37,183 bases of DNA from Candidatus Aquidulcis sp. (GTDB taxonomy: Bacteria; Chloroflexota; Anaerolineae; Anaerolineales; UBA4823): contig DYIZ01000054.1 in NCBI GenBank assembly GCA_020723385.1, forward strand, positions 1-37,183, given 5' to 3'. The notes beneath the pieces were generated by a model. That model saw nothing but the letters and a program-made list of their open reading frames with translations. It was not told where the DNA came from and made no database searches. Position 1 is the stretch's first letter. The number at the start of each line of letters is the position of its first letter. Shown here piece by piece: positions 1 through 8,588 of the stretch. The position numbers were made by a program, and so were the translations under genes.

Positions 1-333
1 TGGGCCGAAGCGGCAAATCGCCGGCGCGCCAACTGGCAACGCTGCCACACACTGCTGGCTGATTTTACACATCTGGCAACCTCCCAGTTAAATGACCACA
101 CCGTTCCCCTCGGTTACGTGATCCGCCTGGAAAACCGGGACCGGGTGCGAGCGCTTCTGGCCCGGCAGCGCATCTTCTGCCCGGTGCATTGGCCGCTGCC
201 CCAGGCCGTTGATCCGCGGCGTTTTCCCGCGGCTGACCGCCTTGCCCGCACTTGCCTGACTCTGCCAATTGACCAACGCTACGGCGAGCCGGAGATCGAA
301 CGGATTGCACAATCCTTAAAAATGGTGTTATAA
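1..333 (+). CDS. DegT/DnrJ/EryC1/StrS-type aminotransferase, C-terminal fragment
   Basis: The reading frame is open from the first base and ends at TAA 331-333, so only the last 110 residues are present. The tail carries the pattern seen at the end of DegT/DnrJ/EryC1-type sugar aminotransferases: a PVHWPLP segment, then FPAADRLARTCLTLPIDQRY and a final helix. Family members are PLP enzymes that aminate keto-sugar nucleotides; the PLP lysine would lie upstream, outside the window. It is followed after 9 nt by the acyltransferase gene, so it is probably part of the same operon and supplies amino sugars for the glycan. Family assignment rests on the tail only; the substrate cannot be told. Confidence 0.65.
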   Translation, partial: WAEAANRRRANWQRCHTLLADFTHLATSQLNDHTVPLGYVIRLENRDRVRALLARQRIFCPVHWPLPQAVDPRRFPAADRLARTCLTLPIDQRYGEPEIERIAQSLKMVL

Positions 334-342
334 CCTCGCGCC

Positions 343-1413
343 ATGACAATCCACATTCTGGATGCACACGCCGACAGCCAGGCATGGCATGAAATCCTGG
401 CTCGCCTGCCTGAGACACTGCACGACATCTATTTCTGGCCGGAATACGCCGGGCTGGGTGTTCACACTTCCGAGTCTCGGGCAGTTTTGTGGGTTTACGA
501 GAGTGGTGAGCGCTGCTGGTGTTATCCATTTCTCTTGGGGCAGATAACACACATCGGCTCGCAGATTCTTACCCATCCCTGGTATGATATCGAAACGCCG
601 TATGGGTATGGCGGACCGCTGGCGAATACCGATGATACCGGTTTTCTGACCGAGGCGCTGCGGGCATTTGGGAACTGGTGTCAACGCGAGCAGGTGGTCG
701 CCGAGTTCATCCGCCTCCACCCATTGATAGAAAATCAGCGGTGGCTGGATGCAAAAGTAGCGTTGGTGTTCGACCGCACCACCCTCTCCATTGATCTGAG
801 ACAGTCAGACGGCAGCACGAAACGCTATAGCAAAGATGCGCGGAATATGCTTCGCCGGGCAGTACGCGCGGGTATTCATACATCCCGGCAGCCTGTCCTG
901 GATCAGATGGAACAATTCAGAAGGCTGTATCACCGCAGGATGGAATTATTGAAAGCCGATTCCTATTACCATTTTTCCGATGAATATTTCTGCCAACTGG
1001 CACAACTCACCGAAAGTTCCGGATGGCTCTTGGCGGCGCAAGCTAACGGAGAATGGTCAGCCGGGGCGGTGTTTTTACGCGGCTCACGCTGGCTTCACTA
1101 TCACCTTTCAGCTTCCGCGCCCGGCCAGGCTGCGCCTGGTGCGACCAATCAACTGATTGACGCCGCAGTACAGCTAGGTATCCAATCGGGTCTGGAAACC
1201 CTGCACCTGGGAGGCGGGCGTACCAACGCCTCGGATGACACCCTGCTGAAGTTCAAACAATCTATGGCAAGCCACAACCACCCCTTCTACATCGGAAAAC
1301 GGGTGCATAACCCTGAAATCTATGCCAGACTGAAAGACCAATGGGAGCACACTTACCCCGAACTCGTCGAGACTTATGGACACCGGCTGCTGTGCTACCG
1401 ATACGAGGCATGA
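343..1413 (+). CDS. FemAB/GNAT-like N-acyltransferase
   Basis: This 356-residue protein looks like the FemAB-related acyltransferases (double GNAT fold) often found in exopolysaccharide loci. Visible features are the ETPYGYGGPL segment at about residues 84-93, a basic central region (about 155-185), and a C-terminal GNAT-like half with a HYHLSASAPG strand and an LHLGGG turn (about 290). The family transfers acyl or aminoacyl groups to amino groups; here the acceptor is probably an amino sugar made by the neighbouring aminotransferases (inference). The ATG at 343 is 9 nt after the previous stop. The stop overlaps the next start by 4 nt, which implies translational coupling. The family is fairly sure, the substrate unknown. 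Confidence 0.7.
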   Translation: MTIHILDAHADSQAWHEILARLPETLHDIYFWPEYAGLGVHTSESRAVLWVYESGERCWCYPFLLGQITHIGSQILTHPWYDIETPYGYGGPLANTDDTGFLTEALRAFGNWCQREQVVAEFIRLHPLIENQRWLDAKVALVFDRTTLSIDLRQSDGSTKRYSKDARNMLRRAVRAGIHTSRQPVLDQMEQFRRLYHRRMELLKADSYYHFSDEYFCQLAQLTESSGWLLAAQANGEWSAGAVFLRGSRWLHYHLSASAPGQAAPGATNQLIDAAVQLGIQSGLETLHLGGGRTNASDDTLLKFKQSMASHNHPFYIGKRVHNPEIYARLKDQWEHTYPELVETYGHRLLCYRYEA

Positions 1414-3683
1414 TGACATTCGATATCCAATCGCTTATCGTTTCACCCCGGCACAATCTGCAAGAATGCATCGAAGCGCTCAACCAGACCGGCAAAGGGA
1501 TTGTGCTCGTCACCGACGATGCGCGCCGCCTGCTCGACACGATCACCGATGGCGATATCCGCCGCGCCATCTTGTGGGGCATCCCGCTCGACCGGCCGGT
1601 CAGCGAGCTACTTGCCCGCCGCGCCAAATCCCCTTACCCCGCTCCCATTACGGCCCCGCTCGACGCCGACCGGGATTCACTGCTCAACCGGATGCAGGCG
1701 CGCAAAATTCGCCATATTCCCTTGCTCGATGATCAGAATCGAATCGCCGGGCTGGCATTACTCGAAGAGCTTCTGCCGGAGCAAGCCCTTCCCGTGCAGG
1801 CCGTTATCCTGGCAAGCGGTCAGGCCAGGCAGCTTCATCCGCTTGTCGAAGACCTGCCCAAACCCATGCTCCCGGTGGGTAACCGCCCGCTGTTGGAATT
1901 GACCATCCGCCAGCTTCGACAAGCCGGAATCCGGCATGTCAACCTGACAACTCATTACAAATCCGAGACCATCGTACGACATTTCGGCGATGGGCATGAT
2001 TACGGCATGGAGATTCGCTACCTGGATGAACGACAACCCCTGGGGGATGCAGGCGCGTTGAGCTTGCTGGATACACCAGCAGAGCCGGTTTTAGTCATCA
2101 ACGGCGATGTGGTGACTCATGTTAACTACCGGGCGTTGCTGGATTTCCATCGAGAACAGCAAGCCGATATGACCGTCGCCGTGAGGCAGTATGAGTTCAA
2201 TATCCCTTACGGGGTTGTCCAAACCGAGGGCAGCGCTATCACCCAAATGGAAGACAAGCCCACCCTGCACCGGTTCGTCAATGCTGGCATATATCTGATC
2301 AACCCCGAGCTGCTGGCCTCCATTCCCAAAGGCCAGCCCTACGCAATCTCAGCATGGATCAACCAGTTAGTGGCTGATGGCCGCCGGGTGGCGAGCTTCC
2401 CGCTGCACGAATACTGGCTGGATATCCACGAATACCAGGATTACCAACAGGTGCTGGCCGATGCAGAAAGGGGTATTTTGGGAGACCTGAGCGCGGCTGT
2501 CACCCAGCTCGAGCCAGGGGCGCCGCCTCCGCAGGGTTTCATCCCGCTGTGTGTGCCCGAATTGAGCGGGAACGAATGGGCTTATATCAAGGAATGCCTG
2601 GATACGAACTGGATTTCATCGGTGGGGCCGTTTGTTGACCGTTTCGAGGAAATGGTAGCCGCGTATGCAGGCGTCAAATACGGAGTGGCCGCCAGCAGCG
2701 GCACTGCCGCCTTGCACATTGCCCTGCTCGTCGCCGGCGTCCAACCCAACGATGAGGTTCTGGTCTCGACATTGACCTTCATTGCCCCCACCAATGCCAT
2801 ACGCTATGTAGGAGCCTGGCCGGTATTCATGGACGCCGAGCCGGATTTCTGGCAGATGGATGTGCAGAAAGTGGCTGACTTCCTGGAGAAAGAGTGCACC
2901 TGGCGAGAGGGGGCCTTGTACAACCGGGGGAATGGACGCCGATTGAAAGGGATCATCCCGGTGCATGTGCTCGGACACCCGGTGGACATGGATCCACTGC
3001 TCGAACTGTCGCGCAAGTACAACCTCGTGGTTATCGAGGATGCCACCGAGAGCCTGGGAGCGACCTACAAAGGGAAAATGGTTGGGCAATTAGGCGATAT
3101 GGCCTGCTTCAGCTTCAATGGCAACAAAATCATCACCACCGGCGGCGGCGGAATGCTCGTCACGAATCGCGAAGATTGGGCGCGCCGCGCCAAATATCTG
3201 ACGACCCAGGCCAAAGATGATCCACTGGAATATGTTCACAAAGCCATTGGCTATAATTATCGCCTGACGAACATTCAGGCAGCGCTGGGCTGTGCGCAAA
3301 TGGAGCACTTATCCGATTACGTGGCTGCCAAACGCCGCTTTGCCGCGGCTTACAGCCAGGCATTTGCCAGCCTACCGGGCATCGCGCCCATGTGCATGGC
3401 GGATTGGGCTGACAGCATTTACTGGATGTATACGATTTTGGTGGACGAGACCCTTTATGGATTGGACAGCCGCGCGTTGCTGCGGCGGCTGGCGCAGGCT
3501 CAAATTCAAACTCGCCCCTTGTGGCAGCCAATGCATCGCAGCCCGGTGATGGCAGATTGCCAGGCCTATCGCTGCGACGTTGCAGACCGTCTGTACCGGC
3601 AGGCGCTGAGTCTGCCCAGTTCGGTGGGGTTGACTGACGAGCAGCAGCAAAAAGTAATCGAGACTATCCGGAATCTAAGTTGA
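1410..3683 (+). CDS. Fusion: CBS pair + sugar nucleotidyltransferase + LegC-family aminotransferase
   Basis: This 757-residue protein has three parts. Residues 1-122 are two CBS motifs (TDGDIRRAI near 47-55, RHIPLLDD near 101-108). Residues about 128-356 are a nucleotidyltransferase fold with PKPMLPVGNRP (150-160) and NGD (231-233), as in PtmE-like CBS-nucleotidyltransferases of legionaminic acid loci. After a Pro-rich linker, residues about 375-757 match LegC-type PLP aminotransferases: IEDATESLG (542-550, PLP Asp), SFNGNK with the Schiff-base Lys573, and TTQAKDDPLEYVH. These are usually separate proteins. The nucleotidyltransferase entry loop reads ASGQARQL where GGxGxRL is expected, so that domain may be altered or inactive. 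The tandem ATGATG at 1410/1413 overlaps the previous stop; an upstream in-frame ATG at 1341 lies deep inside the previous gene and was not used. No other leg genes are in the window, so the product sugar is open. Confidence 0.85.
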   Translation: MMTFDIQSLIVSPRHNLQECIEALNQTGKGIVLVTDDARRLLDTITDGDIRRAILWGIPLDRPVSELLARRAKSPYPAPITAPLDADRDSLLNRMQARKIRHIPLLDDQNRIAGLALLEELLPEQALPVQAVILASGQARQLHPLVEDLPKPMLPVGNRPLLELTIRQLRQAGIRHVNLTTHYKSETIVRHFGDGHDYGMEIRYLDERQPLGDAGALSLLDTPAEPVLVINGDVVTHVNYRALLDFHREQQADMTVAVRQYEFNIPYGVVQTEGSAITQMEDKPTLHRFVNAGIYLINPELLASIPKGQPYAISAWINQLVADGRRVASFPLHEYWLDIHEYQDYQQVLADAERGILGDLSAAVTQLEPGAPPPQGFIPLCVPELSGNEWAYIKECLDTNWISSVGPFVDRFEEMVAAYAGVKYGVAASSGTAALHIALLVAGVQPNDEVLVSTLTFIAPTNAIRYVGAWPVFMDAEPDFWQMDVQKVADFLEKECTWREGALYNRGNGRRLKGIIPVHVLGHPVDMDPLLELSRKYNLVVIEDATESLGATYKGKMVGQLGDMACFSFNGNKIITTGGGGMLVTNREDWARRAKYLTTQAKDDPLEYVHKAIGYNYRLTNIQAALGCAQMEHLSDYVAAKRRFAAAYSQAFASLPGIAPMCMADWADSIYWMYTILVDETLYGLDSRALLRRLAQAQIQTRPLWQPMHRSPVMADCQAYRCDVADRLYRQALSLPSSVGLTDEQQQKVIETIRNLS

Positions 3684-3685
3684 CA

Positions 3686-5164
3686 ATGCTCAAACGATTG
3701 AAGTCCCTTGCGGGTCAATCTTCGGTCTACGGGTTGGGAGGGCTGCTGCCAAAAGCGATTGCCTTCCTGCTGCTCCCGCTCTATACACAGCTCCTCACCC
3801 CGGCCGATTACGGCATCCTGGCCTTCGTCACAACCCTCAACACCGTGCTGATTATTTTCCTGGAGTTTGGCCTGGGTGGGGCCATTACCCGTTTCCATTA
3901 CGATTATCTGAACGACCCCAAGGAACAACGCGCCTTTTACGGCACGATTTGGATATTTCTCACCGTATCGTCATTACTGCTCACCCTTTTGATTGATTGG
4001 CAAGGCGAGCGATTGTTTAGCCTGCTATTCAGGGAGACCCCTTACGACCCGTATGGCCGGCTGACAGTCTGGCTCTCTTTCTTCACGCTCGCCCAGACTG
4101 TGCCGATGGTGTTGTTCAGGGTACGCGAACAGCCACATTATTATGTCTTGTTCTCCGTTGGCCGGTTTTTGATAACTACACTGGCTATCGTCTATTTCGT
4201 CGCCGGTCTGCGACAGGGCGCTGCCGGCAGCCTGAGAGGGCAACTTCTTTCGGGCATGCTGTTTTTCATCCCATTTATGCTGGTGGCGATGCGCAATCTG
4301 CGTATTTCTTTCCAGTGGGATAAACTCAAAGCTTCGCTTGCCTTCGGTCTGCCGCTGATCCCTCATGCGCTCTCCAGTTGGGCGCTCAATGTCTCGGATC
4401 GCATTCTACTGGAACGCTACGTCTCATTAGACGAGCTGGGATTGTACAACCTGGGTTATCGCCTGGCAATGATCCTGGATCTCATCTTACTTTCGATCAA
4501 TAATGCCTGGGCGCCTTTCTTCTTCCGTACTGCTGCCACCGAGAAAGATGCTCCAAAAACATTTGCCCGCCTGACTACATATTATGCAATCGTGGTGTTG
4601 GCGTTAAGCCTGGGTGTTGCCTTGTTATCAAAGCCCTTACTGAGTTTCATGGCAAAACCAGCTTTTCACTCGGCTTATCGCGTGGTACCGATTGTCGTTC
4701 TGGCTTACGTTGCTCATGGTTTTTATTTTATGGTAGTCAATCAGTTATTCTATACGAAGAATACCAGGCGTCTGCCGCTCTATACGATGATTTCCGCCGC
4801 AGTCAATATCATGCTCAACCTGCTGACGCTCGACCGGTTCGGTATCATGGCAGCGGCCTGGAATACGGTTATTGGGTTTATTATCTTGTTCGTGCTTGTA
4901 TTTCGTGAATCGAACCGGGTTTACCCTGTCCCCTATGAATACAAACGGCTGGGCATACTCTTTGCCGCCGCAGGTGCAACTTATTTTCTTGGCAGCCTAA
5001 TCTCGCTCGGCAATCCCTATCTGGAATTTGGCAGCCGCTCCATCGCCGTCGCGATCTTCCCGCTTGTCCTGTTGGTTGCCAGGTTTTTTACCCCGCGAGA
5101 GATTGACCAGGTAAAATCTATTATTGCACGATTGCCCAATCGTTTCCGCGAGAAAATCCACTGA
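3686..5164 (+). CDS. Wzx-like polysaccharide flippase (MOP superfamily)
   Basis: This 492-residue very hydrophobic protein has about 12-14 predicted membrane segments. Its N-terminal pattern (SSVYGLGGLLPKAIAFLLLP, then YTQLLTPADYGILAF) is typical of Wzx/RfbX-type flippases, which move lipid-linked oligosaccharides across the inner membrane. The central SDRILLERYVSLDELGLYNL stretch is also characteristic. Its length matches the family. A TTG at 3680 is an alternative start that would overlap the previous stop by 4 nt; the ATG at 3686 was chosen because there is no clear ribosome site for either. It sits among glycosyltransferases, as expected for a Wzx/Wzy-type locus. No Wzy polymerase is recognised in the window. 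Confidence 0.88.
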   Translation: MLKRLKSLAGQSSVYGLGGLLPKAIAFLLLPLYTQLLTPADYGILAFVTTLNTVLIIFLEFGLGGAITRFHYDYLNDPKEQRAFYGTIWIFLTVSSLLLTLLIDWQGERLFSLLFRETPYDPYGRLTVWLSFFTLAQTVPMVLFRVREQPHYYVLFSVGRFLITTLAIVYFVAGLRQGAAGSLRGQLLSGMLFFIPFMLVAMRNLRISFQWDKLKASLAFGLPLIPHALSSWALNVSDRILLERYVSLDELGLYNLGYRLAMILDLILLSINNAWAPFFFRTAATEKDAPKTFARLTTYYAIVVLALSLGVALLSKPLLSFMAKPAFHSAYRVVPIVVLAYVAHGFYFMVVNQLFYTKNTRRLPLYTMISAAVNIMLNLLTLDRFGIMAAAWNTVIGFIILFVLVFRESNRVYPVPYEYKRLGILFAAAGATYFLGSLISLGNPYLEFGSRSIAVAIFPLVLLVARFFTPREIDQVKSIIARLPNRFREKIH

Positions 5165-5165
5165 A

Positions 5166-6611
5166 ATGTACCCAACCGTCAACAACCAGCAAACTAGCGA
5201 TACCGCCTCAGAAAGTCAAACACCCTACTTCATTGCCAGCGAGCGCATTCGCCGGATCGAAGCAGAGAAAGATTTATTGCAATACCAGTTGGGCGGCTGG
5301 TGCGTCTGGCCGCTGTTACGCTTTTATGTCGCGTATCGAATAGCATCGCAATCGGAAAGCGGGCCGACCAGCAAAATTTCCTTGAGAGAACAGATCCCGA
5401 CTGCGCTTCGGGATGTTTTTGCATTATTCACGCTCCGTCGCACCCCTTACGCTGTTTTCGTTCAATCTTCCAATCGGAGCGAAAAACAAGGAGTGCTTTA
5501 CAAAGACGTTTATTTCGATGATCTGCTGGCGGAATTGGGGCATTTCACCAAAGTCGAGGCGGTGGTTAACCGCCAATTCATGGACAGAAATCGCCTGGCG
5601 TTGATGAAGAGCGCCATCACCAACACCCACATTCAACTCCTGGCAAAGATCTTCACCCGGTTGGGTGGCCCCCAGAGGGCCGAGGCTATCGGTCACGCGT
5701 TGTACAATCACCTGCAGCAGGATTTCGGCATGGAGCTGTTCACGCCGGATAACATGGTCAAACACCTCAGGCATTTCTACTGGGCAAAACAGTTTTATGG
5801 CCTCCTGCTGAACCGGATACGTCCAAAATATCTGCTCATGGTCACAGCATACACTTATCATCCCCTGGTGGCGGCTGCCAAAGAACGCGGCATCACCGTG
5901 GTCGAGTTCCAACACGGCGTCTTGAGCCGCCACCATCCCGGCTACTCATGGACATCCTATGCCCTGCCGTATAAAGCAAAAATGCCCATTCCCGACCGGT
6001 TGTTTTTGTACGGCGACTATTGGAAAGGGGAGTTGGAATCGTATGGTTTTTGGGGAGACGAATTGTACCCTGTCGGTAGCCTGCGTATGGATAAATACCG
6101 CTCGGAAAAACCCACAGGCGAAGCTGGTTCCCGCATGTTGGTGGTCACAACCCAAAACCTCGACACAGACCGGTTGATTGCTTTCCTGGCTGAATTTTTA
6201 GAGCTTTCCAAAGAGCGCTCTGATTTTCGATTGGTGATCAAACTTCACCCCGGCGAGACTAGCAAAGACAAATACACCGCTATGTTTCAGGATAACCCTA
6301 ACGTCAGCATACTGATGAGCAGCGAAGAACCATCCACGTTCCAGTTGTTGAAGCAAGCCGATTGGCACATCAGCATTTATTCCACCTGCCATTTCGAAGC
6401 CTTATGCCTGGGCACGCCCACCATCATCTTGCCGCTCACCAACCATAGAACTGTTCTGCACCTTCTCGACACAGGCTACGCTTTTCTGGCGCAAACGCCT
6501 CAGGAATTATTGAAAATTACCATGCAGCCGAAATTATCCGTCCCGGCCGAGGCAGGCGATTATTATTTCTCCGCCGGGGCAATTCAGAACATCAAAAGGG
6601 CGCTCAGTTGA
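5166..6611 (+). CDS. Capsule-type GT-B transferase, probable
   Basis: This 481-residue soluble protein has no clear close family. The C-terminal half looks like a GT-B nucleotide-sugar binding domain of the capsule polysaccharide/polysialyltransferase/CDP-glycerol transferase kind: VEFQHGVLSRHHPGY at about 247-261, VIKLHPGE near 360, and FEALCLGTPTIILP near 410. In such enzymes the HPGE and S-x-FEAL-x-GTP motifs hold the nucleotide. The likely role is transfer of a sugar or polyol phosphate during glycan assembly on the cytoplasmic face (inference). The ATG at 5166 directly follows the flippase stop (1 nt gap); a GTG/TTG-type extension back to 5124 would overlap the flippase and is less likely. 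Confidence 0.65.
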   Translation: MYPTVNNQQTSDTASESQTPYFIASERIRRIEAEKDLLQYQLGGWCVWPLLRFYVAYRIASQSESGPTSKISLREQIPTALRDVFALFTLRRTPYAVFVQSSNRSEKQGVLYKDVYFDDLLAELGHFTKVEAVVNRQFMDRNRLALMKSAITNTHIQLLAKIFTRLGGPQRAEAIGHALYNHLQQDFGMELFTPDNMVKHLRHFYWAKQFYGLLLNRIRPKYLLMVTAYTYHPLVAAAKERGITVVEFQHGVLSRHHPGYSWTSYALPYKAKMPIPDRLFLYGDYWKGELESYGFWGDELYPVGSLRMDKYRSEKPTGEAGSRMLVVTTQNLDTDRLIAFLAEFLELSKERSDFRLVIKLHPGETSKDKYTAMFQDNPNVSILMSSEEPSTFQLLKQADWHISIYSTCHFEALCLGTPTIILPLTNHRTVLHLLDTGYAFLAQTPQELLKITMQPKLSVPAEAGDYYFSAGAIQNIKRALS

Positions 6612-6618
6612 GCCTGTT

Positions 6619-7860
6619 ATGTCCAATGTGCTGATGGTTGCCTATTATTTTCCCCCCCTCGGCGGCGCGGGCGTGCAGCGGACGCTCAAGTTCGTCAAAC
6701 ACCTGCCTGGGTTTGGCTGGCAGCCGTCGCTTCTGACCGCCCAGGGCCGCCAGAAATACGTCTCCGACCCAACGATTTTGGCCGACATCCCGGCGGGTAT
6801 TGTCGTTCACCGCACGCCGGCGCTGCTCCTTCCCGGCCAATTGCCCTACCGGCTGCGCCGCGCCATCACCCGCTGGCTGCTCCTCGTGGACGAGCAGATC
6901 GGCTGGCTGCCATTCGCCGCGCCGCGCGCCAAACAAATCCTCCGGGCGGGATGCTTCAAGGTTGTTTACACGACCTCCGTTCCCTACACCGACCATCTGA
7001 TCGGGCTGCAAATCAAGCGGGCTACCGGATTACCCTGGGTGGCCGATTTCCGCGATCCCTGGATAGATAATTTTGCTTCCACCTTCCCCACCCGTTTTCA
7101 CAAAAATCTGGCCCGGCGCTGGGAAGCCGCAATCTGCCATCAGGCTGACCGCGTCACCGTTGTCAGCGAACCGATGCGCCGCGCTTTGCTGGAGCGCTAC
7201 GAGTGGTTATCCCCGGCGCGTGTTATCACCCTCACCAATGGGTACGACCGTGATGATTTTACGGGCATCACCCCAGCAAAACGCCCGCCCGAACAATTTA
7301 CGATCGTTTACACTGGCACTTTCTACCAGCATGGTCGAACACCCGAAACATTTTTGCGGGCCGCACGAAACGCCATTGACAGCGGCTTGATCCCACGTAA
7401 TCATCTTGTGATCGAGTTTGTGGGCAATATCGGGCCGGGCGCTCACCAGTTGATCGAGACTCTCGATTTGGGCGGCGTTACTCATACGACCGGATACCTG
7501 CCCCACCGAGACAGCATCGCCCAATTGCTTTCGGCAGATGTTTTGCTGCTCGTCGTCGGTTCCGGGCCGGGCAGCGAGGCGGTGCTCACCGGCAAGGTGT
7601 TCGAATACCTCGCCGCCCGCAAGCCGATCCTGGCGCTCGCGCCCCCCGGTGCAGCCGCAGACCTGATGCGGCAAGCCCGCGCCGGGGTGGTGGTTGATCC
7701 GGAGGATGTCGCCGCCATCTCCGCCCAGCTTGTTACCCTGTATCACCAATGGCAATCTGGCAGCCTGAGCATCTCACCCGACGAAGCCGTCATCGCCTCT
7801 TATGATCGGCGTAAATTAACCGAGAGATTAGCGACAATTTTCGATGAGGTCAGCCGATGA
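6619..7860 (+). CDS. GT4-like glycosyltransferase
   Basis: This 413-residue protein has the N-terminal GT4 pattern (MVAYYFPPLGGAGVQRTLKF), a central VADFRDPWIDNF motif, VTVVSEPM, LTNGYD, and a C-terminal nucleotide-sugar domain with GKVFEYLAARKP, where the Glu contacts the donor in the family. It uses a nucleotide sugar to extend a lipid-linked glycan on the cytoplasmic side; donor and acceptor are unknown. It begins 7 nt after the previous stop, and its own stop overlaps the methyltransferase start by 4 nt, so the genes are probably cotranscribed. Confidence 0.85.
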   Translation: MSNVLMVAYYFPPLGGAGVQRTLKFVKHLPGFGWQPSLLTAQGRQKYVSDPTILADIPAGIVVHRTPALLLPGQLPYRLRRAITRWLLLVDEQIGWLPFAAPRAKQILRAGCFKVVYTTSVPYTDHLIGLQIKRATGLPWVADFRDPWIDNFASTFPTRFHKNLARRWEAAICHQADRVTVVSEPMRRALLERYEWLSPARVITLTNGYDRDDFTGITPAKRPPEQFTIVYTGTFYQHGRTPETFLRAARNAIDSGLIPRNHLVIEFVGNIGPGAHQLIETLDLGGVTHTTGYLPHRDSIAQLLSADVLLLVVGSGPGSEAVLTGKVFEYLAARKPILALAPPGAAADLMRQARAGVVVDPEDVAAISAQLVTLYHQWQSGSLSISPDEAVIASYDRRKLTERLATIFDEVSR

Positions 7861-8555
7861 ACCCATCCGACGATATCCAGCGCATTCAACAAGTTTACAG
7901 CACCACCTACCACCAAGACCCACAAGACCGAAGTTACGCCTGGCACCCGCTGAACCCGGTCTCGATCTACTACCGCCAGGCGCAGGAACGGGCGCTGGCG
8001 GCCCTGTTCAACCGATTCAACTTGCCCATCGAGCGCATGAAAGTGCTGGATGTGGGCTGCGGATCGGGCGGATTTCTGCGACTGCTCGCCAGCCTGGGCG
8101 CTTCGCCGCAAAATTTGCACGGTCTCGACCTGATGGATTATCGCATCGAGCAGGCCCAGGCGCTCTGCCCCCCAGGGGTTAATCTGCGCGCCGGAAACGC
8201 CGCCGAGCTGCCTTACCCCGATGGCAGTTACGATCTCGTCAGCCAGTTCACCGTGTTCTCCTCGATCTTCGACACGCAGTTATCCACCAAAATCGCTGCC
8301 GAGATGGGGCGCGTGCTCGCCCCCGGCGGCTACCTCCTTTGGTACGATCTGCGGGTCGGCAACAGCAAAACCACGCGCGGTATTCAGCGGGATGAAATCT
8401 GCCAGTTTTTCCCCCAGCTGCGCCTGCTTGCCATCCAGCCCATTCACCCGCCACGCGCTGCCCTGCTTGCCCGCCGCTCCTATCTGCTCGCCGAGCTATG
8501 GGATCGCCTCCCCGGCCCAAAGAAAACTCACTACCTCGCCCTCTTCCAAAAGTAA
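7857..8555 (+). CDS. Class I SAM-dependent methyltransferase
   Basis: This 232-residue protein carries the Rossmann methyltransferase motif I, VLDVGCGSG (residues 63-71), an acidic motif II (GLDLMD, near 86), the GNAAELPYPDGSYD segment typical of motif III/IV, and LAPGGYLLWYD after it. It transfers a methyl group from S-adenosylmethionine. In this position the substrate is probably a sugar residue or a chain end, which in some systems caps polymer growth (inference). The start ATG sits in an ATGA overlap with the preceding glycosyltransferase. Confidence 0.85.
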   Translation: MNPSDDIQRIQQVYSTTYHQDPQDRSYAWHPLNPVSIYYRQAQERALAALFNRFNLPIERMKVLDVGCGSGGFLRLLASLGASPQNLHGLDLMDYRIEQAQALCPPGVNLRAGNAAELPYPDGSYDLVSQFTVFSSIFDTQLSTKIAAEMGRVLAPGGYLLWYDLRVGNSKTTRGIQRDEICQFFPQLRLLAIQPIHPPRAALLARRSYLLAELWDRLPGPKKTHYLALFQK

Positions 8556-8588
8556 CCCTTGCCCATTTGCTTACTTGTTGATTTGCCC

